A stretch of 64,000 bases of DNA, from positions 7,378,001 to 7,442,000 of the forward strand of contig NZ_CP109592.1 in assembly GCF_036250675.1 (NCBI RefSeq). Direction: 5' to 3'. The first letter of the stretch is position 1. Each line of letters starts with the position of its first letter. This DNA comes from Streptomyces sp. NBC_01689. Lineage in GTDB: Bacteria; Actinomycetota; Actinomycetes; Streptomycetales; Streptomycetaceae. A program made the translations under genes and the position numbers. The notes below the pieces were generated by a model that was not told the DNA's origin, searched no databases, and worked only from the letters and a program-made list of their open reading frames with translations. This document shows positions 28,104-35,617 of the stretch, piece by piece.

Positions 28104-28865
28104 GTGGGTGCACACGGGGGTCCGGGCCGCTCGGCCGGCGACGGTGCGCCCGAGGGCTACGACAAGTACGCGTTCGAGCCCTTCGCCGTGACCGTGGACC
28201 TGGCCGTCCTGACGATCCGCGCGGACTCGCTGGAGGTGCTGCTCGTCGAGCGGGGGCAGGAGCCGTACGCGGGCCACTGGGCGCTGCCCGGCGGGTTCGT
28301 GCTGCCCACGGAGTCCGCGGAGACGGCCGCCCGGCGCGAACTCGCCGAGGAGACCGGCCTGTCGGACGTCTCCCGCCTGCACCTGGAGCAGTTGCGGACG
28401 TACAGCGACCCCGGCCGCGACCCGAGGATGCGAGTCGTCTCCGTCGCGTTCGCCGCGCTGCTCCCGGACCCTCCCGAGCCGCACGGCGGCGGTGACGCGG
28501 CGCAGGCCCGCTGGCAGCCGTACCGCACTCGCGGTCCGCTCGCCTTCGACCACGACCGCATCCTCGCCGACGCCCACGAACGCGTCGGCGACAAGCTCGA
28601 GTACACCTGTCTCGCCACCTCCTTCTGCCCGCCCGAGTTCACCCTCGGCGAGCTGCAGCGGGTCTACGAGACGGTGTGGGACACCGTGCTCGACCGGCCC
28701 AACTTCCGGCGCAAGGTCCTCGCCACGCCGGGCTTCGTCGAGCCGGTCCCGGGGGCCGCCCGCCTCACCGGAGGCCGCGGCAAACCCGCCGCGCTCTACC
28801 GCGCGGGCGGCGCCACCGCCCTGCACCCGCCCCTGCTGCGTCCCCCTTCGGAAGGACGGCCCTGA
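28104..28865 (+). CDS. NrtR-type Nudix-domain transcriptional regulator
   Basis: A 253-residue protein. The N-terminal Nudix-like domain begins YDKYAFEPFAVTVDLAVLTIRADSLEVLLVERGQEPYAGHWALPGGFV, with a box-like ESAETAARRELAEETGL. A C-terminal winged helix follows, EFTLGELQRVYETVWDTVLDRPNFRRKVLATPGFVEPV, the hallmark of NrtR. NrtR proteins repress NAD-related genes and are released by ADP-ribose. GTG 28104 has GGGGGAGG 9 nt upstream; the frame is open to 28017. The stop overlaps the next ATG by one base. With the inverted repeat over its promoter, it probably controls itself and the ADP-ribosylglycohydrolase. DNA-binding specificity is inferred. Confidence 0.87.
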   Translation: MGAHGGPGRSAGDGAPEGYDKYAFEPFAVTVDLAVLTIRADSLEVLLVERGQEPYAGHWALPGGFVLPTESAETAARRELAEETGLSDVSRLHLEQLRTYSDPGRDPRMRVVSVAFAALLPDPPEPHGGGDAAQARWQPYRTRGPLAFDHDRILADAHERVGDKLEYTCLATSFCPPEFTLGELQRVYETVWDTVLDRPNFRRKVLATPGFVEPVPGAARLTGGRGKPAALYRAGGATALHPPLLRPPSEGRP

Positions 28866-29890
28866 TGACCACCACCCCGACGCTCGCGAAGCACGCCGCC
28901 ACCGGGTCCCTGCTGGGACTGGCCCTCGGCGACGCGCTGGGCTTCCCGACCGAGTTCGACGACATACCGTCGATCCTCGCCAAGTGCGGCCCCTGGCGGG
29001 AGATGGCGCTGCCCACGCCCGCGATCGTCACCGACGACACCCAGATGACGCTGGCGCTGGGGCGGGGGCTGCGCACGGCCATGGACCGCGGCCTGCTCGG
29101 CCCGCTGCGGATGGAGCGGCCGGTGCGCGAGGAGTTCGTGGACTGGTACCGGTCGCCGGAGAACAACCGCGCACCCGGCCGCACCTGCCTCGTCGCCTGC
29201 AACCTCCTGAAGGACGAGCACCGTCCCTGGCAGGACGCCGCCCAGATCGGCTCCAAGGGATGCGGCGCCAACATGCGGGTGGCGCCGGTGGGGCTCGTAC
29301 CGGGGCTGAGCGACGAACAGCGGTCGGGCGCCGCGCAGTTGCAGGCGGCGCTCACCCACGGCCACCCCACGGCGCTCGCCGCCTCCGACCTCACCGCGCA
29401 TGCCGTCCGGCTCCTCGTGCAGGGCGCCGCGCCCGGCGACCTGGTCGGGCTGCTGCGCGCGTACGCCGAGGAGAACCGCGACCGCTACCTGGCCCGCTGG
29501 CTGGGCGACCTGTGGACGCGCGGCCAGGACCCCACACCGGAGCACTTCATCCGGCGCGGCTGGGACGAGTGCCTGGACGCGCTGGACCGGCTCCGGGACG
29601 CCCTGCGCGCCCCCTCGCCCGAGACCGACCCCTGCCTGGCCACCGGCGCGGGCTGGATCGCCGAGGAGGCGCTCACCACCGGCCTGCTCTGCTTCCTGCT
29701 CTTCGTCGACGAGCCGGTCACCGCACTGCGCCGGGCGGCCTGCACCTCCGGCGACTCCGACTCCATCGCGTGCCTGACGGGCGCGTTCGCGGGCGCCCAC
29801 CACGGCTCGGACATCTGGCCCACCGAATGGGCCGACCGCATCGAATACCAGAGCGACCTCATGTCGCTCGGGGCGCTCTGGGATGCTTGA
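28865..29890 (+). CDS. ADP-ribosylglycohydrolase (DraG/ARH family)
   Basis: A 341-residue all-helical hydrolase that removes ADP-ribose from proteins, nucleic acids or small molecules. The di-metal site residues are visible: GLALGDALGFPTEFDD near residue 20, the key TDDTQMTLALGRGL near residue 58, and GDSDSIACLTGAFAGAHHG near residue 295. ATG 28865 overlaps the nrtR stop by one base, so the pair is coupled. No ADP-ribosyltransferase (DraT) or nitrogenase gene is nearby, so the target is not dinitrogenase reductase. The ADP-ribose released could be the signal sensed by the upstream NrtR. Confidence 0.9.
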   Translation: MTTTPTLAKHAATGSLLGLALGDALGFPTEFDDIPSILAKCGPWREMALPTPAIVTDDTQMTLALGRGLRTAMDRGLLGPLRMERPVREEFVDWYRSPENNRAPGRTCLVACNLLKDEHRPWQDAAQIGSKGCGANMRVAPVGLVPGLSDEQRSGAAQLQAALTHGHPTALAASDLTAHAVRLLVQGAAPGDLVGLLRAYAEENRDRYLARWLGDLWTRGQDPTPEHFIRRGWDECLDALDRLRDALRAPSPETDPCLATGAGWIAEEALTTGLLCFLLFVDEPVTALRRAACTSGDSDSIACLTGAFAGAHHGSDIWPTEWADRIEYQSDLMSLGALWDA

Positions 29891-29893
29891 CGG

Positions 29894-30667
29894 ATGATCG
29901 ACGACGTCCTGGCCATCGACCTCTCCGGCGTGGTGGCCGAGCAGCCCGACCCGGTGCTGTTCGCCACCGTCTCGGGCGCCCATCTGTACGGCTTCCCGTC
30001 GCGCGACTCGGACGTCGACCTGCGGGGCGTCCACCTGCTTCCGGCGGCCGAACTGGTCGGGCTGGGCGAGCCGGAGGAGACCCGGTCGCGGATGTGGGAC
30101 CGGGACGGGGTCGAGATGGACCTCGTCACCCACGACCTGCGGAAGTTCGTGCGGCTGATGCTGCGGCGCAACGGCTATGTCCTGGAGCAGCTGCTCTCGC
30201 CCCTGGTCGTCCACACCGGCGAGGCCCACCGCGAGCTGGTCTCGCTCGCCCCGGGCGTCCTCACCCGCCATCACGCCCACCACTACCGCGGGTTCGCCTC
30301 GACACAGTGGCGGCTCTTCGAGAAGAGCGGTGAACTCAAGCCGCTCCTCTACACGTTCCGGGTGCTGCTCACCGGCATCCACCTGATGCGCGGCGGCGAG
30401 GTGCAGGCGGACCTGCGCGCGCTCGTCGACGAGCCCGGGGCGCCCTCGTACCTGCCGGACCTGATGGCGGCGAAGGCCGAGCGCGAGCACGGACCGGCGG
30501 ACGTGGACCGGGAACGCGTCGCCGACGACGTGGAGCGCCTGCACGGGCTGCTGGACGAGGCGCAGCGGCTGTCAGGGCTGCCGGACGCCCCGTCCGTACG
30601 GGCCGCCCTGGACGCGTTCGTGGTCCGGGTGCGGCTGGAGGGTGCCAGGGTCGGCGCGGTGCGCTGA
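29894..30667 (+). CDS. RlaP-type minimal polymerase-beta nucleotidyltransferase 1
   Basis: A 257-residue protein of the polymerase-beta nucleotidyltransferase superfamily. The GS-type motif GAHLYGFPSRDSDVDLRGVHLLP near residues 29-47 gives the two metal-binding Asp residues, and a third acidic residue is in VEMDLVTHDLRKFVRLM. The C-terminal helical half (YRGFASTQWRLFEKSGELKPLLYTFRVLLTGIHLMRGGEVQADL) is that of the YcgL/RlaP family, named for its link to RNA ligases in RNA-repair operons. It begins 3 bp after the DraG stop, so it belongs to the nrtR operon. The substrate is unknown. The last 96 bp overlap the convergent gene. Confidence 0.85.
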   Translation: MIDDVLAIDLSGVVAEQPDPVLFATVSGAHLYGFPSRDSDVDLRGVHLLPAAELVGLGEPEETRSRMWDRDGVEMDLVTHDLRKFVRLMLRRNGYVLEQLLSPLVVHTGEAHRELVSLAPGVLTRHHAHHYRGFASTQWRLFEKSGELKPLLYTFRVLLTGIHLMRGGEVQADLRALVDEPGAPSYLPDLMAAKAEREHGPADVDRERVADDVERLHGLLDEAQRLSGLPDAPSVRAALDAFVVRVRLEGARVGAVR

Positions 30668-31336
30668 GGCGCGGCGCACGGCGGTCAGGAAGTCCTCGAC
30701 ACGGGCGTGGTCGGGCCCGGCCGGCAGGGGACTGCGCGCGAGGGACTCGTCCGCCTCCGTGGCCAGGCCGTTCATCCACGCCTCCACCCGGGGCCACGGG
30801 ACCTCGCCGCGCTTCACGGCGAGCAGCGGTTCGCGCTGCTCGCCGACGTCGAGGGTCAGGGTGCCGGTGCGCAGCAGGTCCCGGGAGGTCATGAGAAGGC
30901 GGAGCAGGTGCATCGCGTGCTTCCAGCGCGGTGCGCCGTCCCGGCGGACGTCGGCCTCCAGCTTCTGGCGCTGGCCCTGCGCGTAGCGGGCGAACGTCTC
31001 GTGGGCCCGGCGGGAGAGGAAGGCCCCGCGCAGCTCCAGCAGCGCGCGGCCCGTGGCGTCGGCGTACTCGACGAGCGGGGAGTGGAGGCACTCCAGGATG
31101 TTCGGATTGGCGCGCAGCGCGAGGACGCAGAACCGTTCGAGCTCCCAGCTGAACTGCTCGTCGGCCGGGCCCTCGACATGGGTCGGCGGCTTCTCGAAGC
31201 GCCAGAACAGCGGGGTCGGGGCGAGGAACACGCCCCGGCGGTCGGTGTCGCTGTCCTCGGTGGCCAGGCCGAAGGCGCGCGACCCCATCACACAGGAGTA
31301 GATCGTGTGGTCGCGCACCAGGTCCTCGGATCGCAT
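30572..31336 (-). CDS. RlaP-type minimal polymerase-beta nucleotidyltransferase 2
   Basis: A 254-residue second member of the same family on the opposite strand. The catalytic motif is VMGSRAFGLATEDSDTDRRGVFLAP (residues 15-39). LRANPNILECLHSPLVEYADATGRALLELRGAFLSRRAHETFARYAQGQRQKLEA and WKHAMHLLRLLMTSRDLLRTGTL define the helical domain. The two paralogues are clearly diverged. The last 30 residues lie within the end of the plus-strand paralogue and are low complexity, so the stop may be an accidental extension. Only 22 bp separate its ATG from the Rieske stop upstream, so it may be transcribed from the DUF6529-Rieske unit. Confidence 0.82.
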   Translation of the reverse strand: MRSEDLVRDHTIYSCVMGSRAFGLATEDSDTDRRGVFLAPTPLFWRFEKPPTHVEGPADEQFSWELERFCVLALRANPNILECLHSPLVEYADATGRALLELRGAFLSRRAHETFARYAQGQRQKLEADVRRDGAPRWKHAMHLLRLLMTSRDLLRTGTLTLDVGEQREPLLAVKRGEVPWPRVEAWMNGLATEADESLARSPLPAGPDHARVEDFLTAVRRASAHRADPGTLQPHPDHERVQGGPYGRGVRQP

Positions 31337-31358
31337 GCCCGGGAGCCTACGGGGTGGT

Positions 31359-31781
31359 TCACGCCAGGCGAATCGAGTTCTTCTCCACGGTGATCCGCTC
31401 GGCGGGCAGGGGAGCCGTGGCGGGGCCCTTCACCACCGAGGCGTCGGTGATGCGGTACTTGCTGCCGTGGCAGGGGCAGTCGATCGTGCCGTCGGCGACG
31501 GTGCTCACGGTGCAGCCCTGATGGGTGCAGATCGCCGAGAAGGCCTTGAACTCGCCCTTCGTGGGCTGGGTGACCACGATCTTGCGGTCCTTGAAGATCT
31601 TGCCGCCGCCGACCGGGATGTCGCTCGTGCGGGCGAGTTCGGTCCCGGCGGCGCCGGACTCGGCCGGTGACGCGGACACCTCCGAACTGCCGTCGCCGTC
31701 GCCGTACTTACTGCACCCCACGAGCAGGGCGGCGGCCGCACCCGTGCCGAGGACGGTGCGCCGCGCCGGGGGGTTGGTCAT
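31359..31781 (-). CDS. Rieske [2Fe-2S] lipoprotein
   Basis: A 140-residue protein with a twin-Arg-like, lipobox-bearing leader: MTNPPARRTVLGTGAAAALLVGC, Cys 23 being the lipidated residue. After a Ser/Gly/Asp linker comes a small Rieske domain with both cluster motifs, CTHQGC and CPCHGSKY (two Cys, two His ligands). It is expected to sit on the outer face of the membrane and pass electrons. ATG 31781 overlaps the stop of the DUF6529 gene (ATGA) and has GGAG upstream, so these two are coupled and may form a small redox pair. Confidence 0.9.
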   Translation of the reverse strand: MTNPPARRTVLGTGAAAALLVGCSKYGDGDGSSEVSASPAESGAAGTELARTSDIPVGGGKIFKDRKIVVTQPTKGEFKAFSAICTHQGCTVSTVADGTIDCPCHGSKYRITDASVVKGPATAPLPAERITVEKNSIRLA

Positions 31782-32362
31782 GTCGTCACTCCGAACGTGC
31801 GGAAGAACCAGAGAGCGGACGTCAGCCAGATGACGGTGAGGACCACGAAGACGAGTCCTCCGGTCACGGGCAGCAGCCAGCCGGGCAGTCGCTCCGAGCG
31901 GAGCAGGAGCATTTTGGCACTGAATGCACCGAAGAAGAAGCATCCGAGGAGCGAGTGCCACAGCACGCGCGGCTCGTACGTCTGGAAGCCCAGCGCGTAG
32001 AGGCAGTGCACCGCGACGGGCACCGCCACCAGGAACGCGACCCGCCCGGACCAGCGGTGCAGGGCCGGTGCCCAGCTCGGCCCCGGCAGCCGTCCGTACA
32101 CCATGAACGCCGAGACCAGCTGGACGAGCGCGAAGGCGAACGCCGTGGTGGCCAGCCACGACTTCACCGCGCTCGTGCTGCTGAAGCCGGCGAGGTTGAA
32201 GGCGGTCCCGGTCGGGTGGTGGATCCTGCCGTACGCGCCGAGGCCGACCGCGACCGCCGCGGCCACCAGGGCCGGGACGAGACAGCGGGCCGGGTGCGGG
32301 CGGCGGTGGGCGGGCGAGGGGACGGGAAAGCCCTGCGTGGCGGCGTTCGGATCCGCGGTCAT
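31778..32362 (-). CDS. DUF6529-like five-helix membrane protein
   Basis: A 194-residue integral membrane protein. Five hydrophobic segments are visible, near residues 27-48 (CLVPALVAAAVAVGLGAYG), 65-86, 103-121, 130-150 and 160-183. His residues near helices 3 and 4 (LHRWSGRVAF, AVHCLYALG, LWHSLLG) could bind haem as in small cytochrome-b-like proteins, but this is inference. ATG 32362 has AGGGAG 5 nt upstream. The frame is open to 32542 but the extra 60 residues are Pro/Arg-rich and unlikely. It is translationally coupled to the Rieske lipoprotein. Confidence 0.82.
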   Translation of the reverse strand: MTADPNAATQGFPVPSPAHRRPHPARCLVPALVAAAVAVGLGAYGRIHHPTGTAFNLAGFSSTSAVKSWLATTAFAFALVQLVSAFMVYGRLPGPSWAPALHRWSGRVAFLVAVPVAVHCLYALGFQTYEPRVLWHSLLGCFFFGAFSAKMLLLRSERLPGWLLPVTGGLVFVVLTVIWLTSALWFFRTFGVTT

Positions 32363-32558
32363 GACGGCTCCCTGGTCGGGATCGGGCCGGAGAAGGGCCG
32401 GGAGGGGGTTCCTGGGGGTTCCTGGTCGAACGGGTTCCTGGTCGTGACGGGGGGCTTGGCCGGGAGGGTTCCCGGCCGGAAGAGGTTCGTCGTCGGGAGG
32501 GGCTCGCGGTCCCGGACGGGCCGGGGACGGCGGTGAACGCACGAGGGTGCCGGAGGTG

Positions 32559-33260
32559 TCACGGAGTGACGGGGTGCGCGGTGAGTCTCCGTCCGTCGAC
32601 CGTGACCGTGCCGGTCCGCGGGTCGATCACGGGTGCCGCGGAGGGTTCGCCGTCGCGGTCGAGGATGCCGACCTGCCTGCCGCCGGGCAGCACGATCCAG
32701 CCGCCGTCGACCCTGGCACCGCGGACCGTGGCCGTCGCGCGGTAGAGCCCGGACGGCTTGACGGCCTTGTCGGCGGTGAAGGCGTACCGCTGCCCGCCGA
32801 GGTGGACGGTGCCGCGGATCCGGCCGCCGTCCCGCAGCGTGCCGTCGAGCCGCGCGCCGTTCTTCCCGGTGAGCCGCATCGTGCCGTCGGCGCGGACGGC
32901 TCCCCTGAGCCACGACTCCTTGTCGTGGCCGTCGCAGAAGTACGCGATCGCGCGGCCGTCGCGCAGCGAGACGGCGACGGCCGAGGAGTCGTCGTCGGTG
33001 CGGCCCGCGTAGTCGGCGTTCGGCACGGGCTTCGCGGACGGTGACACGGAGGGCGACGGGCTCGGCGAGGACGGCCGGTCCGCCGGGTTCGCCGAGCCCG
33101 CCGGACCTTCCGGTGCCGCGCTCGACGGCGGCGCGGCGGCGGGGGTCCGCGGGCCGGACGACGCCGCGTTCCTCACCCCCGTCGTCGCGTTGAGCGACAG
33201 CATGAACGCGGCGAGAAGCAGTCCGGCGAGAAGGGTGAGCAAGGGACCTGGGCGCTTCAT
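32559..33260 (-). CDS. Membrane-anchored secreted protein, hypothetical
   Basis: A 233-residue protein. Residues 5-25 (GPLLTLLAGLLLAAFMLSLNA) form a signal anchor. A 60-residue Pro/Ser/Ala linker follows, then a beta-rich domain of repeated short strands (AIAYFCDGHDKESWLRGAVRADGTMRLTGKNGARLDGTLRDGGRIRGTVHLGG). I do not recognise a named family; the repeat pattern of a G-x-hydrophobic strand suggests a small extracellular barrel or sandwich. ATG 33260 has GGGGGAGG 6 nt upstream. It is divergent from the DUF937 gene. Confidence 0.75.
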   Translation of the reverse strand: MKRPGPLLTLLAGLLLAAFMLSLNATTGVRNAASSGPRTPAAAPPSSAAPEGPAGSANPADRPSSPSPSPSVSPSAKPVPNADYAGRTDDDSSAVAVSLRDGRAIAYFCDGHDKESWLRGAVRADGTMRLTGKNGARLDGTLRDGGRIRGTVHLGGQRYAFTADKAVKPSGLYRATATVRGARVDGGWIVLPGGRQVGILDRDGEPSAAPVIDPRTGTVTVDGRRLTAHPVTP

Positions 33261-33437
33261 ACGGGCCTCCCCCGAGGCGGTCCCCTCCATCAGAGCGGAC
33301 CGGCGCCCCGGCGTCCAGAGGCGCACGGGCGCATGCTCACCCCAAGTGGCGGAACGGGGCGATCGGAGTGACATTGACGTGACCCCGGGACGGACGGCGG
33401 TCCGCGCCCGGCCGCACTCTCCGAAAGGCCTCGACCC

Positions 33438-33893
33438 ATGGCGGACAACGATCTCGGCAGCCTGCTCGGCGGTCTCCTCGGCGCCGGACCGGGCGGCGGG
33501 CAGGGTGGCGGACCGAGCGGCGGGCAGGATGGCGCACCCGGCGGGATCGACGTCCTGGGCTCGCTGCTCCGGTCCCTGACCGACGGCCAGGGCGGCGCCG
33601 GCAACCCGTTGGGCGGGCTGATGGACCTGCTCGCGAAGTCCGGGCTCGCGGACCAGGCCCGGTCGTGGATCGGCACCGGCGAGAACAAGCCCGTCTCCGG
33701 CGAACAGGTCGCCCGGGCGCTGCCCGCCGACACCCTCCACGAGGTCGCCGCCCGCAGCGGGGTCAGCCCCGAGCAGGCCGCGGACCGGATCGCCGAGCAC
33801 CTGCCGCGGGCGGTCGACCGACTGACCCCGGGCGGCGAGCTGCCGCGCTCGGGCGCCTCCCTGGCGGACCTGATCAGACAGCAGTCGCTCTGA
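33438..33893 (+). CDS. DUF937/YidB-family protein
   Basis: A 151-residue protein. The N-terminal half is Gly-rich with repeated GLLGG and GGGQGGG stretches. The C-terminal part has GEQVARALPADTLHEVAARSGVSPEQAADRIAEHLPRAVDRLTPGGELP, the YidB/DUF937 helical motif. No biochemical role is established for the family. ATG 33438 has GAAAGG 9 nt upstream. A two-part hairpin at 33906 follows the gene. Confidence 0.85.
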   Translation: MADNDLGSLLGGLLGAGPGGGQGGGPSGGQDGAPGGIDVLGSLLRSLTDGQGGAGNPLGGLMDLLAKSGLADQARSWIGTGENKPVSGEQVARALPADTLHEVAARSGVSPEQAADRIAEHLPRAVDRLTPGGELPRSGASLADLIRQQSL

Positions 33894-33905
33894 ACCGGGT
33901 CCCGG

Positions 33906-33940
33906 GCGCGGCGGTCCGTCTCGTCAGACGGGCGCCGCGC
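33906..33940 (+). terminator. Hairpin terminator after DUF937 gene
   Basis: An outer 8-bp stem (33906-33913 with 33933-33940) and an inner 6-bp stem (33916-33921 with 33926-33931) around a CGTC loop, with a small internal bulge. Confidence 0.6.
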
Positions 33941-34009
33941 ACCGGCGCGCCCACGGGCTGACTACGCTGGTACGACAGACGTGTACGCAGATCAGCGAGG
34001 AGCATTGCC

Positions 34010-34372
34010 GTGGCGGTACGAGCGGTCCGGGGCGCCGTCCAACTGGAACGGGACGAGGCCGGCCACATGGACGAGCGGGTCGGCGAGCTGCTCACCGCCG
34101 TCCTGGAGCGGAACGGACTCACCACCGACGACCTGATCAGCGTCTGGTTCACCGCGACGCCCGATCTCCACAGCGACTTCCCCGCGGCCGCGGCCCGCAA
34201 GCTGGGCATCGTCGACGTACCGCTGATCTGCGCCCAGGAACTGGACATCGAGGGCGCGATGCCCCGTGTCGTACGGATCCTCGCGCACATCGAGTCCGAC
34301 CGGCCCCGGGCCGACATCGCGCACGTCTACCTGGGCGCCGCGGGCGCGCTGCGCAAGGACATCGCCCAGTGA
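34010..34372 (+). CDS. aroH: Chorismate mutase, AroH type
   Basis: A 120-residue monofunctional chorismate mutase of the trimeric pseudo-alpha/beta-barrel AroH class, converting chorismate to prephenate. The whole chain fits the family: VRAVRGAVQLERDEAGHMDERVGELLTAVLERNGL (active-site Arg), VWFTATPDLHSDFPAAAARKLG, DVPLICAQELDIEGAMPRVVRILAHIES and HVYLGAAGALRKD (late Arg). GTG 34010 has GAGGAG upstream. The stop overlaps the tyrA GTG by 4 nt, so prephenate formation and its next step are coupled. Confidence 0.93.
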   Translation: MAVRAVRGAVQLERDEAGHMDERVGELLTAVLERNGLTTDDLISVWFTATPDLHSDFPAAAARKLGIVDVPLICAQELDIEGAMPRVVRILAHIESDRPRADIAHVYLGAAGALRKDIAQ

Positions 34373-35454
34373 GGACCGCGCTCGTCATCGGAACCGGTCT
34401 GATCGGCACCTCGGCGGCGCTCGCGCTCGCCCAGCGCGGTGTCGTCGTCCACCTCACCGACCACGACCCGGAGCAGGCCCGCACGGCCGCCGCGCTCGGC
34501 GCCGGAACCGAGGAGACGCCCGCGGGGCCCGTGGACCTCGCGATCGTCGCGGCCCCGCCCGCGCACGTGGCGGCCACGCTCGCCGACGCCATGCGGCGCG
34601 GGCTCGCGCGCGGCTACCTCGACGTGGCGAGCGTCAAGGGCGGCCCGCGCCGGGAACTGGAGGCCCTGGGCCTCGACCTCTCCGCGTACATCGGCTCGCA
34701 CCCCATGTCGGGCCGCGAGAAGTCGGGCCCGCTGGCCGCGACGGGCGACCTCTTCGAGGGCCGCCCCTGGGTCCTGACGCCCACCCGGGACACGGACACC
34801 GAGGTCCTGAACCTCGCGCTGGAACTGGTCTCGCACTGCCGCGCGCTCCCCGTCGTCATGGACGCCGACGCCCACGACCGGGCGGTCGCGCTCGTCTCGC
34901 ACATGCCGCACCTGGTGTCCAGCATGGTCGCCGCGCGTCTGCAGCACGCCGAGGAGGCCGCGGTACGGCTCTGCGGGCAGGGCATCCGTGACGTGACCCG
35001 GATCGCGGCCTCGGACCCCCGGATGTGGATCGACATCCTCTCGGCGAACCCGGGGCCGGTCGCCGACCTCCTCGCGGACGTCTCCGCCGACCTCGACGAG
35101 ACGGTCCGGGCGCTGCGTGCCCTGCAGTCCTCCGACGAGGCCAAGCGCAGCGAGGGGGCCGGCGGCATCGAGGACGTGCTGCGCCGCGGCAACGCGGGCC
35201 AGGTGCGGGTCCCGGGCAAGCACGGCGCCGCTCCGCTGACGTACGAGACGGTCGCCGTCCTCATCGACGACCAGCCGGGCCAGCTGGCCCGTATCTTCGC
35301 CGACGCCGGGGCGGCCGGCGTCAACATCGAGGACGTACGCATCGAGCACGCGACGGGCCGCCAGGCCGGTCTGGTCCAGCTGATGGTCGAGCCCAAGGCG
35401 GTACCCGTGCTGAGCGCGGCGCTGCGGGACCGGGGCTGGGCGCTGCGCCAGTAG
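34369..35454 (+). CDS. tyrA: Prephenate dehydrogenase with C-terminal ACT domain
   Basis: A 361-residue enzyme of the tyrosine branch, turning prephenate into 4-hydroxyphenylpyruvate with NAD. The Rossmann start is ALVIGTGLIGTSAALALAQRG, the catalytic region includes DVASVKGGPRRELE and IGSHPMSGREKSGPLAA, and DAHDRAVALVSHMPHLVS gives the active-site His. Residues about 285-355 (VAVLIDDQPGQLARIFADAGAAGVNIEDVRIEH) are an ACT domain, the likely site of feedback by tyrosine. GTG 34369 overlaps aroH. A hairpin at 35473 follows. Confidence 0.94.
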   Translation: MRTALVIGTGLIGTSAALALAQRGVVVHLTDHDPEQARTAAALGAGTEETPAGPVDLAIVAAPPAHVAATLADAMRRGLARGYLDVASVKGGPRRELEALGLDLSAYIGSHPMSGREKSGPLAATGDLFEGRPWVLTPTRDTDTEVLNLALELVSHCRALPVVMDADAHDRAVALVSHMPHLVSSMVAARLQHAEEAAVRLCGQGIRDVTRIAASDPRMWIDILSANPGPVADLLADVSADLDETVRALRALQSSDEAKRSEGAGGIEDVLRRGNAGQVRVPGKHGAAPLTYETVAVLIDDQPGQLARIFADAGAAGVNIEDVRIEHATGRQAGLVQLMVEPKAVPVLSAALRDRGWALRQ

Positions 35455-35472
35455 ACGACCGGCGGGACCGGG

Positions 35473-35498
35473 GCCTTCCCGGCCGGGGCCGGGAAGGC
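35473..35498 (+). terminator. Hairpin terminator after tyrA
   Basis: An 11-bp perfect stem (35473-35483 with 35488-35498) and the loop CGGG, 18 bp after the tyrA stop. It is GC-rich without a T-tract. Confidence 0.6.
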
Positions 35499-35617
35499 GG
35501 TGGCGGGGGAGCGGCGACAGGGCCAGTAATACGGGCCCCGGGGAGCCAGTAACCTTGTGCGGGGCGCGTTCGCGTCCCGCACAGACCTCCACCCCGCACC
35601 AGGAAGGTGTCCCCACC

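Noticed and set aside
27670..28113. Minus-strand frame in the rluB-nrtR gap, with an internal ATG inside the nrtR operator
   Set aside because: No ribosome-binding site or promoter, Arg/Pro-rich translation, and it spans the rluB terminator and the nrtR promoter.
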